A stretch of 64,000 nt of DNA from an uncultured Enterobacteriaceae bacterium (GTDB lineage: Bacteria; Pseudomonadota; Gammaproteobacteria; Enterobacterales; Enterobacteriaceae). Positions 9,700 to 20,434 of this stretch are shown here, in pieces; the first letter of the stretch is position 1, and every line of letters starts with the position of its first letter. The DNA lies in assembly GCA_947631255.1 (NCBI GenBank), contig CANRKT010000012.1:1-64000 (forward strand), read 5' to 3'. A program made the translations under genes and the position numbers. The notes beneath the pieces are model-generated. The model was given only the letters and a program-made list of their open reading frames with translations. It ran no database searches and was not told the origin of the DNA.

Positions 9700-10110
9700 A
9701 TGTACAATCGCGCCGGAGTCAATGCATACGCGCAAGTCGGCCTGGAAAGTGCGGTGCTCAGTGCATCGCCTTATCAGTTAGTGGCGATGCTGTTTGAAGG
9801 TGCCATTAGTGCCTTAAAAAAGGCCACAATCCTGATGGAACAAGGGGAAATTACCGGCAAGGGACAGGCGATATCAAAGGCAATTAATATTATCGCTAAC
9901 GGCCTGCAGGCGGGTTTTGACCATTCAGTCAATAGTGAATTAACCGGCAACCTTGATAGCCTGTATAACTATATGGTGCGGCGTTTGCTGGAAGCCAATC
10001 TCCGCAATGACCAAGATGCCCTCGCTGAAGTGCAGCGCCTCCTGGAGGATATCGCTGATGCGTGGAAACAAATTAATCCTTCAGCTGGTTTGACCCAGGA
10101 TATGCAGTAA
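9700..10110 (+). CDS. fliS: Flagellin export chaperone FliS
   Basis: A 136-aa cytosolic chaperone that binds the C-terminal D0 helix of flagellin and delivers it to FlhA. Family hallmarks include an N-terminal AYAQVGLESAVLSASPYQLVAMLFEGA and the LLEANLRND region. It follows fliD by 12 bp with an AAGGA ribosome-binding site and overlaps fliT by a single base (TAATG), indicating translational coupling. Confidence 0.95.
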   Translation: MYNRAGVNAYAQVGLESAVLSASPYQLVAMLFEGAISALKKATILMEQGEITGKGQAISKAINIIANGLQAGFDHSVNSELTGNLDSLYNYMVRRLLEANLRNDQDALAEVQRLLEDIADAWKQINPSAGLTQDMQ

Positions 10111-10496
10111 TGACTCTCATTTCTCCATCACTTACGGACTGGCAGCAGTTACTGTTGCTGAGTAACCAAATGCTTACTCTGGCTAAAACTCAACATTGGG
10201 AGGCGTTAATCGACGGAGAACTGGATTATATTCAGCATGTGAATATGCTTTCAGCTAGCAATAGTCATGCTGCTGACAGCCCCTTCCCCAGCAAAATACG
10301 GGAAATTTTACGCCAGTTGCTGGAAAATGAAACTGAGGTAAAACGACTGTTACTGGAGCGAATGTCCGAGCTAAGAGATCTTATTAATCAAGGCAATAAA
10401 CAGAAGTCAGTGAATCTTGCTTACGGCCGACTGGCAGGTATGTTATTACTACCCGCCAATAAACTGGATACGGATCCGGTGACAACCAGCAAATGA
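10110..10496 (+). CDS. fliT: Flagellar chaperone FliT
   Basis: A 128-aa small helical protein in the fliT position of fliDST. In Salmonella and E. coli FliT is the export chaperone for FliD and, when free, binds FlhD4C2 to dampen class 2 transcription. The N-terminal LTDWQQLLLLSNQMLTLAKTQHWEALIDGELDYI pattern matches FliT. Sequence is less conserved than its neighbours, so the call rests on both similarity and position. Confidence 0.9.
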   Translation: MTLISPSLTDWQQLLLLSNQMLTLAKTQHWEALIDGELDYIQHVNMLSASNSHAADSPFPSKIREILRQLLENETEVKRLLLERMSELRDLINQGNKQKSVNLAYGRLAGMLLLPANKLDTDPVTTSK

Positions 10497-10512
10497 TAGT
10501 CGCAAGCTACGC

Positions 10513-10932
10513 TCAGGAAAGCGGTTGTTTCGCACTCACTGCCTGCAAAGCCTGAGCACATTCATTTGTTAGCTTACTCACGCGCTGCAGGGTCATTCCC
10601 GCATATTTCAGCTGATTATCATGCAGCGCCAGAGAGTAAATATCGTCTTTCTCGGTCATATTTTGCCAGCTCTCGCCATCCGACTTCAGCGATAACTTAC
10701 CTGATAAAGCAATGACTCGCTGCCACTGGCGGCAGTCGAGCGTGGTGCCATCTGGCATTATCACCAACGATGCCCGGGCTTCGGGGCTGATGAGTTCGTT
10801 TTGTGGACCGACTGATTGCCAGTACCCCGTCAGACCGACGGGTGCCGGATGCGCGATGACACCAGAATACTCTTTGACCTCAGCACAACCTGCCAGCAAA
10901 AATAGCGCTGCTATCAGTGATCCTTGTTTCAT
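10513..10932 (-). CDS. yedD: YedD-type outer-membrane lipoprotein
   Basis: A 139-aa predicted lipoprotein with a short N-region, hydrophobic core and lipobox ending in Cys16 (LLAGC). The mature part matches E. coli YedD, including GCAEV near the lipid anchor, GYWQ..GPQ, SPEA and the TLDCRQWQRVIA segment. I place the start at 10932 rather than the ATG two codons upstream because the AAGGGG ribosome-binding sequence is then 6 nt away instead of directly abutting. It is convergent with fliT. Function is unknown, and E. coli also carries yedD near fliT. Confidence 0.88.
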   Translation of the reverse strand: MKQGSLIAALFLLAGCAEVKEYSGVIAHPAPVGLTGYWQSVGPQNELISPEARASLVIMPDGTTLDCRQWQRVIALSGKLSLKSDGESWQNMTEKDDIYSLALHDNQLKYAGMTLQRVSKLTNECAQALQAVSAKQPLS

Positions 10933-10982
10933 CCCCATCCCCTTATTAATCTGGATAAGATTCGATTCTAGCAGTAATTCTG

Positions 10983-11837
10983 TTAGTTAGTTGCCTTCAC
11001 CCAGGCCCCACAAGAGAAAAAGAATTGCTCTGCACTGGCTATCTGCCCTACTGCTTTATCTCCATAACGGGTAACCAAAAGTGCGAGCAGTGACTCTGCT
11101 ATTCCCATTGCCGCCACAACGGAGGGAAAAAACGAAGGGCTATGGGATGCAAAGTAGAGTACATGGGTCGCATATTGTGCAAGTGGTGACAGCGGAGAAT
11201 CAGTCAGCGCAACAACTTTACTTCCGGCACAACGGCACGCTTCCAGCACGTCCAGCGATTCCCGGGAATAAGGGGAAAAACCAATCATCAGCACCACATC
11301 ATCGGTGGTCAGCTCCCGGGTAAAGACCTCATAGTTACTGGCCTGGCCGTCAATCAATGACACTTTTTTGTCAAATAACCGATAACTATAAAAAAAAGTA
11401 TAGGCGACTGGGTAACTGGCACGGAAACCACAGACATAAACATGCTCTGCACGATACAATGCTTCAATAGCAGCGCTCATTTGTTGATGGTTTTGTTGCC
11501 AGGTCTCGGCCAGATTTTCATTATGGGCATTAAACATTGCCTGATAGAGCGTGGTCGAGCTGCTGTGGCTTAACAGTTTTTTAGCCCGACTTTGATAACT
11601 TTCCTGGTTCAGCCCCAGAGCCTGAACAAAGTCGAGTTTAAAGGCTTCCCACCCGGAATACTCCAGACGTTGCGCCAGACGCAATAACGTTGCAGGTTTC
11701 ACACCAACCTGGGCGGCAAAAGCACGCATCGATAAGGTCATTGCATCCTGAGGATACTGGCGAATAAAATCCGCCGCACGCTGTAGTTCCGGGGTCAATA
11801 AAACCGTCTTTTTTTCCAGCATCTCTTGCGGGCTCAT
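10983..11837 (-). CDS. RpiR/MurR-family transcriptional regulator with SIS domain
   Basis: A 284-aa regulator. Residues 1-77 form an RpiR-type helix-turn-helix (LSMRAFAAQVGVKPATLLRLAQRLEYSGW). Residues about 125-255 form a sugar-isomerase (SIS) domain (VYVCGFRASYPVAYTFFYSY, DVVLMIGFSPYSRESLDVLE) that normally senses a phosphosugar. No sugar-metabolism gene lies beside it, so the ligand and targets cannot be inferred. It sits between flagellar blocks, where E. coli has amyA and yed genes, and is presumably an insertion or a relic of a longer locus. Confidence 0.82.
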   Translation of the reverse strand: MSPQEMLEKKTVLLTPELQRAADFIRQYPQDAMTLSMRAFAAQVGVKPATLLRLAQRLEYSGWEAFKLDFVQALGLNQESYQSRAKKLLSHSSSTTLYQAMFNAHNENLAETWQQNHQQMSAAIEALYRAEHVYVCGFRASYPVAYTFFYSYRLFDKKVSLIDGQASNYEVFTRELTTDDVVLMIGFSPYSRESLDVLEACRCAGSKVVALTDSPLSPLAQYATHVLYFASHSPSFFPSVVAAMGIAESLLALLVTRYGDKAVGQIASAEQFFFSCGAWVKATN

Positions 11838-12366
11838 AAAGTCGTCTTACTCCTGTTATTAGCGGCGAACTCCCTGCGAATATTGTAAAAATACCGGATT
11901 CTCGACCAAACCGTAAGCGGTTATCACGAAAATCAGCAGGTTTCATGACCTGGATTAATAACTGCTTAGCCAGGTACCGTGAATGAATGACGCCAGGGAG
12001 CACTATTGATAACGAATACTCATGGCCAGAAATACCAAAAATCGATTCACAGCACCGCTCTTTATCGGGAGAACGATAAGATAGCGAATGCCAGACCGCT
12101 TTAAAAAGAGCTAAACGGCAGTATTAATCTGCTACGCTCAAAGAGCTGCATGACGCAGATGTCTCACCGACGCAGCTTTCGAAGAGAGCCGATGCTATGG
12201 TGATGAAGGGGATTATGGCCCGGAGTATGGCTGTTGCATGGATGGTATGGAAGCGCCGCGCCGCAACATTAGCCACAGCACCAAAGCCGTCTGGCTTAAT
12301 AATGCGATGAGTCACTCTTCGCCATCGATGATACATTCAATGATTAATCATTTATTAATGGAATTA
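11838..12366. other. Long intergenic stretch before the orphan gene
   Basis: About 530 bp upstream of the RpiR regulator and of the orphan gene at 12367. No gene is recognised. A stop-free stretch on the plus strand (about 12126-12310, then TGA) could encode a basic peptide ending around KPSGLIMR but lacks a convincing start. It may be a gene remnant. The promoter of the RpiR gene should lie at the left end. Confidence 0.4.
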
Positions 12367-12834
12367 ATGATGAGCTATCACGCAGAACATTGGGCTGGGA
12401 TTTTTGCTGGAATATCATCGATTGCAACGGCCATCGCAACATACATGGCCTACCGGTCAGCAAAAAACAGCTCCGATATAATGAGTGAACAGAGGCACAA
12501 AAGTGACACTGACTTTATCCTGTCCATGGTTAAAAGAATTGATTCTGCGATGTCAAAAACAACATTTGAGTCTCTTGATGAGATAGCCAAAGCGGACATT
12601 GCAAGAGTGCTAATAATCGCAAGCGTTTTCCTGGCTGAGCGTTCGCAACCAAAGCAAGATGAGTTGAAGAATATCTTTCTTACCATGCTCCCATTTGATG
12701 TGTACCGGTGTATAGAGCGCCACTATGCAGGAAATAACCATCGGAAGGGAATTGAGCTTAAGGTGGAATGGGGAGTGACAGACTGGAGACTCATCGACGG
12801 AATAGAGAAAGCATGTGATTACTTTTGCAAGTAA
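12367..12834 (+). CDS. Unrecognised orphan protein, possibly membrane-anchored
   Basis: I do not recognise this protein. From the ATG at 12367 it is 155 aa; the same frame is open further upstream to 12238, but that part looks non-coding and the 12367/12370 start pair has a GGAATT stretch close by. Near the N-terminus a weakly hydrophobic alanine/isoleucine-rich helix (WAGIFAGISSIATAIATYMAY) could be a membrane anchor. A polar coiled region and a more globular C-terminal part with VEWGVTDWRLIDGIEKACDYF follow. It is absent from the corresponding E. coli locus and stands alone between rpiR and fliE, which suggests horizontal acquisition. Confidence 0.55.
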   Translation: MMSYHAEHWAGIFAGISSIATAIATYMAYRSAKNSSDIMSEQRHKSDTDFILSMVKRIDSAMSKTTFESLDEIAKADIARVLIIASVFLAERSQPKQDELKNIFLTMLPFDVYRCIERHYAGNNHRKGIELKVEWGVTDWRLIDGIEKACDYFCK

Positions 12835-12976
12835 GCTGGGCTGCTTCGAGTCTGAAATCTGTTTGAGTCATGAGGCGATGATATCACCTCTGCTCCCGTG
12901 ACCAAGTTCAGTATGCCTGTACACGCACCAGCGCAATTTCATTTAAATATCGTTTAAAATCAATCAATTTATAATA

Positions 12977-13294
12977 TTAAACCTGCATGTTCATCATTTC
13001 CTGATAGGCGTTCACCAGTTTGTTACGCACCTGAATACCCATCGCTAATGATACGGAGGATTTTTGCAGATTAACCATCGTGTCATTCAGCCCGATACCA
13101 GGAACACCGAGAGAAAATTTCTCTGCCTGAGTCCTTGCTGTATTTGAGGCTTCGCTAATACGGCCGAGTGCTGCCTGTAACTCACCCGCGAAATTCACAC
13201 TCCCCGCTGCCAGTGGTTGCGGTGTAATTTGTTGTGCCTGAACAGCTGTTGCTTTCAACTGTTGCAGTACGCCTTCAATACCCTGAATGGCCAT
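12977..13294 (-). CDS. fliE: Flagellar hook-basal body complex protein FliE
   Basis: A 105-aa protein forming the junction between the FliF ring and the rod. The C-terminal [20 protein letters not shown] is the family signature and length equals E. coli FliE (104 aa). It is transcribed leftward and divergently from fliF. The 227 bp between the two should hold FlhDC-activated class 2 promoters, but I could not define the boxes with confidence. Confidence 0.95.
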   Translation of the reverse strand: MAIQGIEGVLQQLKATAVQAQQITPQPLAAGSVNFAGELQAALGRISEASNTARTQAEKFSLGVPGIGLNDTMVNLQKSSVSLAMGIQVRNKLVNAYQEMMNMQV

Positions 13295-13521
13295 CTGGTT
13301 TCCCCTGTTGGTTTATCACTAGCAGACTAGCATCTTACCCGCAGAATAAAGGCGCTAATTAGATGCAAAAAACCGGGCTAATTCAGCCATAGATATTCTC
13401 TAAAAAGAAAATAATGATACTGCCATATTGTGGCATTTTTGTTGTATTAGTCTCTCTGGGAGCCTTTTGTGTTCACTCTTTATTCGAATAACTCTGTATA
13501 TGCTGCGCGACGAGGTGCTGA

Positions 13522-15204
13522 ATGACGGCCGCAACACAGGCACAAACGCCACCTGATAAGGCAACTGAGTGGTTAACCAGCCTGCGTGCCAACCCGAAGC
13601 TCCCTCTTATTGTGGCTGCAGCCGCTGCAATTGCCATTATTGTTGCCTTGGTACTTTGGGCGAAAACGCCTGATTATCGTGTACTGTATAATAATTTATC
13701 CGATCAAGACGGCGGAGCTATTGTCACGCAATTGACGCAGATGGATGTTCCGTATCGTTATTCAGACAATGGTAGTGCTATTCTGGTACCTGACGATAAA
13801 GTCTACGATTTGCGCTTGCGCCTTGCCCAGCAAGGATTACCAAAAGGTGGCGCAGTGGGTTTTGAACTGCTGGATAAAGAAAAATTTGGTATCAGTCAGT
13901 TCAGCGAACAAGTTAACTATCAGCGTGCACTGGAAGGCGAGCTGGCGCGAACAATTGAGACCCTCGGCCCGGTTAAACGTGCCCGTATCCATCTGGCAAT
14001 GCCAAAACCTTCTCTGTTTGTTCGTGAGCAAAAAGCACCTTCTGCCTCAGTCACTTTGAATCTGGAGCCCGGCCGGGCGCTGGATGAAGGCCAGGTCAAC
14101 GCTATCGTACATATGGTCTCCAGTGCTGTTGCGGGTCTCCCGCCGGGCAATGTGACGTTAGTCGATCAAGGGGGGCATCTGCTGACTCGTTCGGAAACGC
14201 CAGGACGAGCACTCAATGATACCCAATTAAATTACACCACTGATGTTGAAGGTCGTTATCAGCGCCGTATTGAGTCCATTCTGGTTCCCATTGTCGGAAG
14301 TGGTAACGTCCACGCTCAAGTCACCGCGCAGATTGACTTTGCCAGCAAAGAACAGACTGAAGAGCAATATCGCCCCAATGGGGATCCTGAGCAAAGTGCA
14401 ATACGCTCACGCCAGTTAAATGAAAGCAACCAGTCAAATGGTCAGTTTCCGGGCGGTATTCCTGGTGCATTATCGAATCAACCCGCACCCGCTAACACGG
14501 CACCAATTACTCCCCCCGCTCAGCCTGACGCGCAAGGCAATAATCAGCCAGCCGCAGCAAGCGCTGCCAGCCAGAATGGTAGCCACAATAACGTTCGGGA
14601 TGAAACCACCAACTATGAAGTGGATAAGACTATTCGTCACACCCGTCTCAATGTCGGTGATGTTCAGCGTCTGTCCGTTGCCGTAGTCATTAATTATCGC
14701 CTGCTGCCAGACGGAACGCCTGCTCCGCTGAGTGAAGACCAGTTAAAACAGATTGAGAGTCTGACCCGTGAAGCTATGGGCTTCTCACAGACACGTGGCG
14801 ATACCCTGAATGTGGTTAACTCTCCGTTTAGCGCTGTTGAAGATGAAACCCTCGACAATCCGCCATTCTGGAAGTCACCGATGTTCTTCGATCTGTTGCT
14901 CTCTTCTGGACGCTGGTTACTTGTGCTGCTAGTGGCCTGGTTACTGTGGCGTAAAGCAATACGACCGCTGATCACTCAGCATACCGAAGCGATAAGACTG
15001 GCCACCGAAACACAACAGGCTCGTAAAGAAGCAGAAGAGCCCGCCGCTACCGTACATCAGACGCGTGATGAACAAATACAGCAACGTAAGATGAATCAGC
15101 GGCTGGGTATTGAAATTATGAGCCAGCGAGTTCGTGACCTGTCAGACAGTGATCCTCGCGTCGTTGCGCTAGTGATCCGCCAATGGATGAGTACTGAGCT
15201 ATGA
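13522..15204 (+). CDS. fliF: Flagellar MS-ring protein FliF
   Basis: A 560-aa inner-membrane protein that forms the MS-ring housing the export gate. It has a transmembrane helix at about residues 28-46, periplasmic ring-building (YscJ/FliF) modules including [16 protein letters not shown], a low-complexity linker rich in Pro, Ala, Asn and Gln near residues 305-355, a second transmembrane helix near 455-475 and a C-terminal cytoplasmic tail that binds FliG. It heads the fliFGHIJK run and overlaps fliG by 4 bp. Confidence 0.96.
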   Translation: MTAATQAQTPPDKATEWLTSLRANPKLPLIVAAAAAIAIIVALVLWAKTPDYRVLYNNLSDQDGGAIVTQLTQMDVPYRYSDNGSAILVPDDKVYDLRLRLAQQGLPKGGAVGFELLDKEKFGISQFSEQVNYQRALEGELARTIETLGPVKRARIHLAMPKPSLFVREQKAPSASVTLNLEPGRALDEGQVNAIVHMVSSAVAGLPPGNVTLVDQGGHLLTRSETPGRALNDTQLNYTTDVEGRYQRRIESILVPIVGSGNVHAQVTAQIDFASKEQTEEQYRPNGDPEQSAIRSRQLNESNQSNGQFPGGIPGALSNQPAPANTAPITPPAQPDAQGNNQPAAASAASQNGSHNNVRDETTNYEVDKTIRHTRLNVGDVQRLSVAVVINYRLLPDGTPAPLSEDQLKQIESLTREAMGFSQTRGDTLNVVNSPFSAVEDETLDNPPFWKSPMFFDLLLSSGRWLLVLLVAWLLWRKAIRPLITQHTEAIRLATETQQARKEAEEPAATVHQTRDEQIQQRKMNQRLGIEIMSQRVRDLSDSDPRVVALVIRQWMSTEL

Positions 15205-16193
15205 GCATGACCGGAACCGAGAAAAGTGCGATTTTATTGATGACTATCGGCGAAGATCGTGCCGCCGAGGTATTTAAACACCTTAATCCGCGTGAAGTGC
15301 AGAATCTGAGTACCGCGATGGCCAATGTTCAGCAAATTTCGAACAAAGTCCTTACCGAAGTACTATCGGAATTTGAACAAGAAGCAGAGCAATTTGCCGC
15401 CTTGAGTGTTAATGCGGGCGATTATCTGCGCTCAGTCCTGGTAAAAGCACTGGGTGCAGAACGTGCTGCCAGCCTGTTAGAGGATATTTTCGATACCCGC
15501 GATACCACCAGCGGTATTGAAACACTGAACTTCATGGAACCGCAAAGTGCTGCCGATCTGATTCGGGATGAACATCCACAGATTATTGCCACCATTCTGG
15601 TGCATTTAAAACGCAACCAGGCTGCGGATATTCTGGCGTTATTCGATGAGCGGGCGCGAAATGACATTATGTTACGTATTGCGACCTTTGGTGGCGTACA
15701 GCCTGCTGCACTGGCAGAACTGACCGAAGTTCTGAATAACTTATTGGATGGTCAGAATCTCAAGCGCAGCAAAATGGGTGGCGTAAGAACCGCAGCAGAA
15801 ATCATTAACTTGATGAAAACACAGCAGGAAGAAACAGTTATTAGCGCAGTACGCGACTTTGACGGTGAGCTGGCACAGAAAATCATCGACGAAATGTTTC
15901 TGTTCGAAAATCTGGTCGGCGTGGACGATCGCAGTATTCAGCGCCTGCTTCAGGAAGTGGAGTCCGAATCTCTGCTGGTGGCACTGAAAGGGGCAGAGCC
16001 GCAGTTGCTCGAGAAGTTCCTGCGCAATATGTCACAACGTGCTGCCGATATTCTGCTCGATGATTTGAACAACCGTGGTCCGGTCCGTTTGTCTCAGGTC
16101 GAAAACGAACAGAAAGCCATTTTGCTGATTGTTCGCCGACTGGCAGAAACCGGCGAAATGGTGATTGGTAGCAGCGAGGACACCTATGTCTGA
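15201..16193 (+). CDS. fliG: Flagellar motor switch protein FliG
   Basis: A 330-aa C-ring protein that couples stator torque to rotation and, with FliM and FliN, sets its direction. The [15 protein letters not shown] middle-domain segment, the [11 protein letters not shown] linker and the charged torque helix near the C-terminus ([14 protein letters not shown]...) are intact. Nearly colinear with E. coli FliG (331 aa). The ATG overlaps the fliF stop (ATGA), so translation is probably coupled. Confidence 0.97.
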   Translation: MSMTGTEKSAILLMTIGEDRAAEVFKHLNPREVQNLSTAMANVQQISNKVLTEVLSEFEQEAEQFAALSVNAGDYLRSVLVKALGAERAASLLEDIFDTRDTTSGIETLNFMEPQSAADLIRDEHPQIIATILVHLKRNQAADILALFDERARNDIMLRIATFGGVQPAALAELTEVLNNLLDGQNLKRSKMGGVRTAAEIINLMKTQQEETVISAVRDFDGELAQKIIDEMFLFENLVGVDDRSIQRLLQEVESESLLVALKGAEPQLLEKFLRNMSQRAADILLDDLNNRGPVRLSQVENEQKAILLIVRRLAETGEMVIGSSEDTYV

Positions 16194-16887
16194 TACCCAA
16201 GCCTGGAAACCATGGATTCCGGACGATCTCACCTGTCCGACACCAGTATTTGAACATCAGGAGCCTGCTGTTGCTGACCCTGAGTTACAGCAACAGGAGT
16301 CTTCTCCAGAAATGGACAGCGCGCAGAATCTGGCAATGATTCAGGCTCAGGCCCACGAACAGGGGCAGCGCGCCGGTTTTACTGCCGGTCATAGCGAAGG
16401 TCTGGAAGAAGGCCGAAAAACAGGCTTTCAGCAGGGACTGGAACAGGGTATTGCTGAAGCAAAGCAGCAGCAGGCCCCGATTCATGCTCGCATGCAACAA
16501 CTGGTCAGTGAATTCCAGTACACCCTTGATGCACTGGACAGTGTGATTGCCTCACGTCTAATGCAAATGGCACTGGAAGCCGCACGTCAGGTGATTGGTC
16601 AGACACCTTCCGTCGACAGTACAGCCCTGATTAAACAGATTCAGGGCCTGCTGGCACAGGAACCGTTATTTAGCGGCAAACCTCAATTACGTGTGCATCC
16701 AGATGATTTACAACGTGTTGAAGATGTACTGGGCGCAACCTTGAATTTACATGGCTGGCGATTACGCGGTGATCCATCTTTGCATCAGGGAGGCTGCAAA
16801 GTCTCTGCTGATGAAGGGGATTTAGATGCCAGCATCGCCACGCGCTGGCAGGAACTGTGTCGCCTGGCGGCACCGGGAGTACTGTAA
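16186..16887 (+). CDS. fliH: Flagellar export ATPase regulator FliH
   Basis: A 233-aa cytosolic protein that dimerises, binds FliI and tethers it to the C-ring. The start at ATG 16186 has a GAGGA ribosome-binding site inside the fliG end and aligns with the E. coli MSD start; the frame upstream of it is fliG sequence. The central part carries the typical GxxxG-rich repeats ([22 protein letters not shown]). The C-terminal half ([15 protein letters not shown] to the end) is almost identical to E. coli FliH. It overlaps fliI by one base. Confidence 0.95.
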   Translation: MSDTQAWKPWIPDDLTCPTPVFEHQEPAVADPELQQQESSPEMDSAQNLAMIQAQAHEQGQRAGFTAGHSEGLEEGRKTGFQQGLEQGIAEAKQQQAPIHARMQQLVSEFQYTLDALDSVIASRLMQMALEAARQVIGQTPSVDSTALIKQIQGLLAQEPLFSGKPQLRVHPDDLQRVEDVLGATLNLHGWRLRGDPSLHQGGCKVSADEGDLDASIATRWQELCRLAAPGVL

Positions 16888-18245
16888 TGACTGCCCGACT
16901 GGCACGCTGGCTCGATACCCTCGATAACGTCGAGGCCAGAATGGCTCAATTACCTGCAGTGCGCCAGTATGGCCGTCTGATCCGTGCGACTGGCCTGGTA
17001 CTGGAGGCCACCGGACTCCAGTTACCATTGGGTGCTACCTGTATCATTGAGCAACATGATCGTGATATTGAAAGTGAAGTTGTCGGATTTAATGGCCATA
17101 AACTGTTCCTGATGCCGCTGGAAGAAGTCGAAGGTATTTTGCCTGGTGCTCGCGTCTATGCCAGGGCGGCGACTCTGAGTGGCAAACAAGGTGGTAAACA
17201 ACTGCCACTGGGTCCACGTTTGCTGGGGCGGGTACTGGATGGCAGTGGTCGCCCACTGGATGGTCTCCCCTCCCCTGATACCCCTTTTCAGGGCTCACTA
17301 GGATCATCTCCTTTTAACCCATTGCAACGCACCCCGATTGAGAATGTACTTGATGTCGGTGTCCGGCCCATTAATGCATTACTGACCGTCGGGCGTGGCC
17401 AGCGTATGGGGCTATTTGCCGGCTCTGGCGTCGGCAAAAGCGTGTTGTTAGGGATGATGGCTCGCTATACCGAAGCCGATGTCATCGTCGTTGGCTTAAT
17501 TGGTGAACGTGGCCGTGAAGTTAAAGATTTTATCGAAAATATTCTAGGCGCTGAAGGTCGCGCTCGCTCCGTGGTGATCGCCGCACCCGCAGATGTTTCT
17601 CCGCTATTACGTATGCAAGGTGCCGCCTATGCCACACGTATCGCTGAAGATTTTCGTGACCGTGGCCAGCATGTCTTACTGATTATGGACTCCCTGACTC
17701 GCTACGCTATGGCACAACGTGAAATTGCCCTGGCCATTGGTGAACCACCTGCGACCAAAGGTTATCCACCTTCAGTATTCGCTAAGCTGCCGGCCCTGGT
17801 TGAACGAGCCGGTAACGGCACTGAAGACGGCGGTTCTATTACTGCTTTTTATACGGTGCTGACCGAAGGAGATGACCAGCAAGATCCGATTGCTGACTCA
17901 GCACGTGCCATTCTTGATGGTCATATCGTCCTGTCACGTCGCTTAGCAGAAGCCGGTCATTATCCGGCGATTGATATTGAAGCCTCTATCAGCCGTGCTA
18001 TGACGTCACTCATAAGCAATGAACATTATGCGCGAGTCCGGCATTTTAAACAGTTGCTCTCCAGCTATCAGCGTAACCGCGATTTGATCAATGTAGGCGC
18101 CTATGCCAAAGGAAGCGATCCGATGCTAGATAACGCGATTGCCCTTTGGCCAGCTCTGGAAGCCTTTTTACAACAAGGTATCGATGAACGTGATGGCTGG
18201 GAAGAGTCTTGTCTGGCATTAGCGACATTGCTTCCAGCGATTTAA
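16887..18245 (+). CDS. fliI: Flagellum-specific ATPase FliI
   Basis: A 452-aa F1-beta-like hexameric ATPase that unloads chaperone-substrate complexes at the export gate. Walker A is [11 protein letters not shown] (Lys184, Ser185), and the catalytic GERGREV and Walker [13 protein letters not shown] follow. The start MTARLARW directly overlaps the fliH stop as TAATG. The upstream extension of the frame is fliH sequence. A paralogue, invC, serves the T3SS in the second half of the window. Confidence 0.96.
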   Translation: MTARLARWLDTLDNVEARMAQLPAVRQYGRLIRATGLVLEATGLQLPLGATCIIEQHDRDIESEVVGFNGHKLFLMPLEEVEGILPGARVYARAATLSGKQGGKQLPLGPRLLGRVLDGSGRPLDGLPSPDTPFQGSLGSSPFNPLQRTPIENVLDVGVRPINALLTVGRGQRMGLFAGSGVGKSVLLGMMARYTEADVIVVGLIGERGREVKDFIENILGAEGRARSVVIAAPADVSPLLRMQGAAYATRIAEDFRDRGQHVLLIMDSLTRYAMAQREIALAIGEPPATKGYPPSVFAKLPALVERAGNGTEDGGSITAFYTVLTEGDDQQDPIADSARAILDGHIVLSRRLAEAGHYPAIDIEASISRAMTSLISNEHYARVRHFKQLLSSYQRNRDLINVGAYAKGSDPMLDNAIALWPALEAFLQQGIDERDGWEESCLALATLLPAI

Positions 18246-18257
18246 CAGGAGATAAAC

Positions 18258-18701
18258 ATGGCTCAATCTAGTGCCCTGGACACTCTGAGTGTACTTGCTT
18301 CTCAGGAAGTGGAGAAGGCAGCCATTATGTTGGGTGACATGCGTCGCGGTCATCAGCATGCGGAGCAACAACTCGATATGCTGATGAACTACCAGGACGA
18401 GTATCGCAGTGCGCTTAATAGCAATATGTCTCAGGGAATGGCTAATGCTCGCTGGCATAACTATCAGCAATTTATTCTGACGCTTGAGAAAGCGATTGAG
18501 CAACATCGTCAGCAACTGATGCAGTGGCATCATAAAGTTGAACAGGCCCTGAATGTCTGGCGCGAAAAGAAAAAAAAATTGCAAGCCTGGCAAACATTGC
18601 AGGAAAGAAAAGCAACAGCAGCTCTGCTTGCCGAAAATAAACTCGACCAGAAGCAAATGGATGAGTACGCCCAGCGCGCCATCCAGAGGAAAGGTGAATG
18701 A
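18258..18701 (+). CDS. fliJ: Flagellar export protein FliJ
   Basis: A 147-aa antiparallel coiled-coil protein, the gamma-subunit-like stalk that links FliI to FlhA and recycles chaperones. It is rich in Gln, Glu and Lys heptads, with a [21 protein letters not shown] stretch typical of the family. Length equals E. coli FliJ (147 aa). A ribosome-binding site AGGAG precedes the ATG. It overlaps fliK by 4 bp. Confidence 0.95.
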   Translation: MAQSSALDTLSVLASQEVEKAAIMLGDMRRGHQHAEQQLDMLMNYQDEYRSALNSNMSQGMANARWHNYQQFILTLEKAIEQHRQQLMQWHHKVEQALNVWREKKKKLQAWQTLQERKATAALLAENKLDQKQMDEYAQRAIQRKGE

Positions 18702-19846
18702 TAACACTGCCCCATGTTACACAACAAAAACTGATTGCTAAACCCGATGCACCGGGCATCCAGGTAAGTGACGGCGAAGAGATTGCAGAGGATTTTTTAC
18801 AGTTCATACGCACGGCTAAAGCAGGCCTGATATCGACTTCTGATGAGACAGTTTTGCGCAAAGTTGCCGCGAAAAATGACAGCATCAAACATGACAGTCT
18901 CAAGCTGGCAACCGATGTGGTAGCAGAGCTTCCTACCGGTAAGATAGCCACTGAGCCACAAGAAACCCTGGCAGCCTTACTGGCTCCACAGGGTAAAAAT
19001 ACGACCGCTGCGAAAGCGTTACTCACGGCAGGTGATAAAGCAGACCTGGATACGGATACGGAACCTGATTTACAGGCGATAAGTGCCTTATTTGCCATGC
19101 TGCCTCATCAGCAGACAGCAATGAATCTGGTACCTGCTGTTGCAGACAAGCCAGCTACAGCGAGTAAAGGATTGAACCTTAACCTCGCCGCATCCCCACA
19201 TCCAGTAGCCGCACAAACTGCCGATACTGATACAGATAGCTCTCATCCCCTCAGTACTGATCATTCAGTCGGACGTTTTGCACTGGCAGACGATAAAGTA
19301 AACCTGCGAGTCGCTGATAACCCGACACTACTGAGTCCGTCCTTTAGCAGCAGCCCCCCGATTCAATCCTCGGTAACACCGTTGGCTGTACCCACTACCC
19401 CGATACTTAATTCCCAGTTAGGCACTCAGGAGTGGCAGCAGCAATTGTCTCAACAGGTCATGCTCTTCACCCGCCAGGGGCAGCAGCATGCTGAATTACG
19501 TTTACATCCTGAACACCTGGGGAAAATAGAGATCAGTTTAAAACTGGATGATAACCAGTTACAGCTACAAATTATGTCACCACACAGCCATGTTCGTGCC
19601 GCGATTGAAGCCGCTCTGCCCATGCTACGTAGTTCACTCAATGAAAGTGGGTTACAGCTAAGCCAGAGCCAGGTCGGTGGTGAAGGATCCATGCAGCAAC
19701 AGCATACTGAGCAGCGGGAACAACAGGCCGCACGACAAAACGGATCGTTCTCTGTTGAATCACAAGATGATAATGAAATCACGTTAGGCAGTGAGACACT
19801 GCAGCGTCTGGCTCAAAACAACGGAGCCGTGGATACCTTTGCCTGA
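18698..19846 (+). CDS. fliK: Flagellar hook-length control protein FliK
   Basis: A 382-aa secreted molecular ruler that stops hook growth by switching FlhB specificity. The N-terminal half is poorly conserved and Ala/Pro/Thr/Ser rich. The C-terminal Flg_hook domain is clear ([20 protein letters not shown], then [15 protein letters not shown]), followed by a Gln-rich tail. Length is similar to E. coli FliK (375 aa). It is last in the fliF-K translationally coupled chain, and a hairpin lies beyond it. Confidence 0.94.
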   Translation: MITLPHVTQQKLIAKPDAPGIQVSDGEEIAEDFLQFIRTAKAGLISTSDETVLRKVAAKNDSIKHDSLKLATDVVAELPTGKIATEPQETLAALLAPQGKNTTAAKALLTAGDKADLDTDTEPDLQAISALFAMLPHQQTAMNLVPAVADKPATASKGLNLNLAASPHPVAAQTADTDTDSSHPLSTDHSVGRFALADDKVNLRVADNPTLLSPSFSSSPPIQSSVTPLAVPTTPILNSQLGTQEWQQQLSQQVMLFTRQGQQHAELRLHPEHLGKIEISLKLDDNQLQLQIMSPHSHVRAAIEAALPMLRSSLNESGLQLSQSQVGGEGSMQQQHTEQREQQAARQNGSFSVESQDDNEITLGSETLQRLAQNNGAVDTFA

Positions 19847-19911
19847 ATACACAGACAAACGCCAGAGTTGAAGACATTAAATAGGCTTTTTCAACGCGTT
19901 GACCACCACAA

Positions 19912-19930
19912 AACACGAGATAATCGTGTT
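19912..19930 (+). terminator. Small hairpin between fliK and fliL
   Basis: A 7-bp perfect stem AACACGA/TCGTGTT with a 5-nt loop in the 116-bp gap that separates the fliF-K and fliL-R groups. No T-run follows, so it may be a weak terminator or a processing signal rather than a full stop. Confidence 0.3.
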
Positions 19931-19962
19931 AAAGCTGTAGCGATATAGGAATAAAGCGTTTA

Positions 19963-20430
19963 ATGACTAATACCGCATCGAAAAAAGGCCGCCGTCGCAC
20001 CTTATGGATGCCATTGCTGGTTTTGATTACCCTTGCAGCCTGCGCAAGCGCGGGCTACAGCTATTGGATTTTGCAACAAAAAGATAATAGCGAGCAGGTA
20101 GATCCCCCCCCTTCTCCTGCTACACCTATTTTTTATGCTCTGGATACTTTCACCGTCAATCTTGGCGATGCTGATCGTGTTTTGTACATCGGACTCACTT
20201 TGCGTTTACAAGAAGAAGAAACTCGCCAGCGCCTGAGTGAGTTTTTACCCGAAGTACGCAGCCGACTTTTACTCCTGCTTTCACGTCAGGATGCCAATAT
20301 GCTGGCAACCGAAGACGGGAAGCTGAAGTTAATTGAGGCGATAAAATCTACGCTGGCTCCCCCTCTGGTTGCCGGACAAAACCCACAGGTAGTCAGCGAC
20401 GTGCTGTATACCGCCTTCATTTTGCGGTAA
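19963..20430 (+). CDS. fliL: Flagellar basal body-associated protein FliL
   Basis: A 155-aa single-pass inner-membrane protein that encircles stators and supports torque, especially in swarming. It has a basic N-terminus (KKGRRRT), a transmembrane helix at about residues 14-36 and a periplasmic domain containing [25 protein letters not shown]. First gene of the fliLMNOPQR group; fliM starts 4 bp after its stop. Confidence 0.95.
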   Translation: MTNTASKKGRRRTLWMPLLVLITLAACASAGYSYWILQQKDNSEQVDPPPSPATPIFYALDTFTVNLGDADRVLYIGLTLRLQEEETRQRLSEFLPEVRSRLLLLLSRQDANMLATEDGKLKLIEAIKSTLAPPLVAGQNPQVVSDVLYTAFILR

Positions 20431-20434
20431 CTTT

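Noticed and set aside
12124-12336. Open frames on both strands upstream of the orphan gene
   Set aside because: No ribosome-binding site or recognisable domain. Both frames cover the same DNA, so at most one could be real; noted only as possible remnant.
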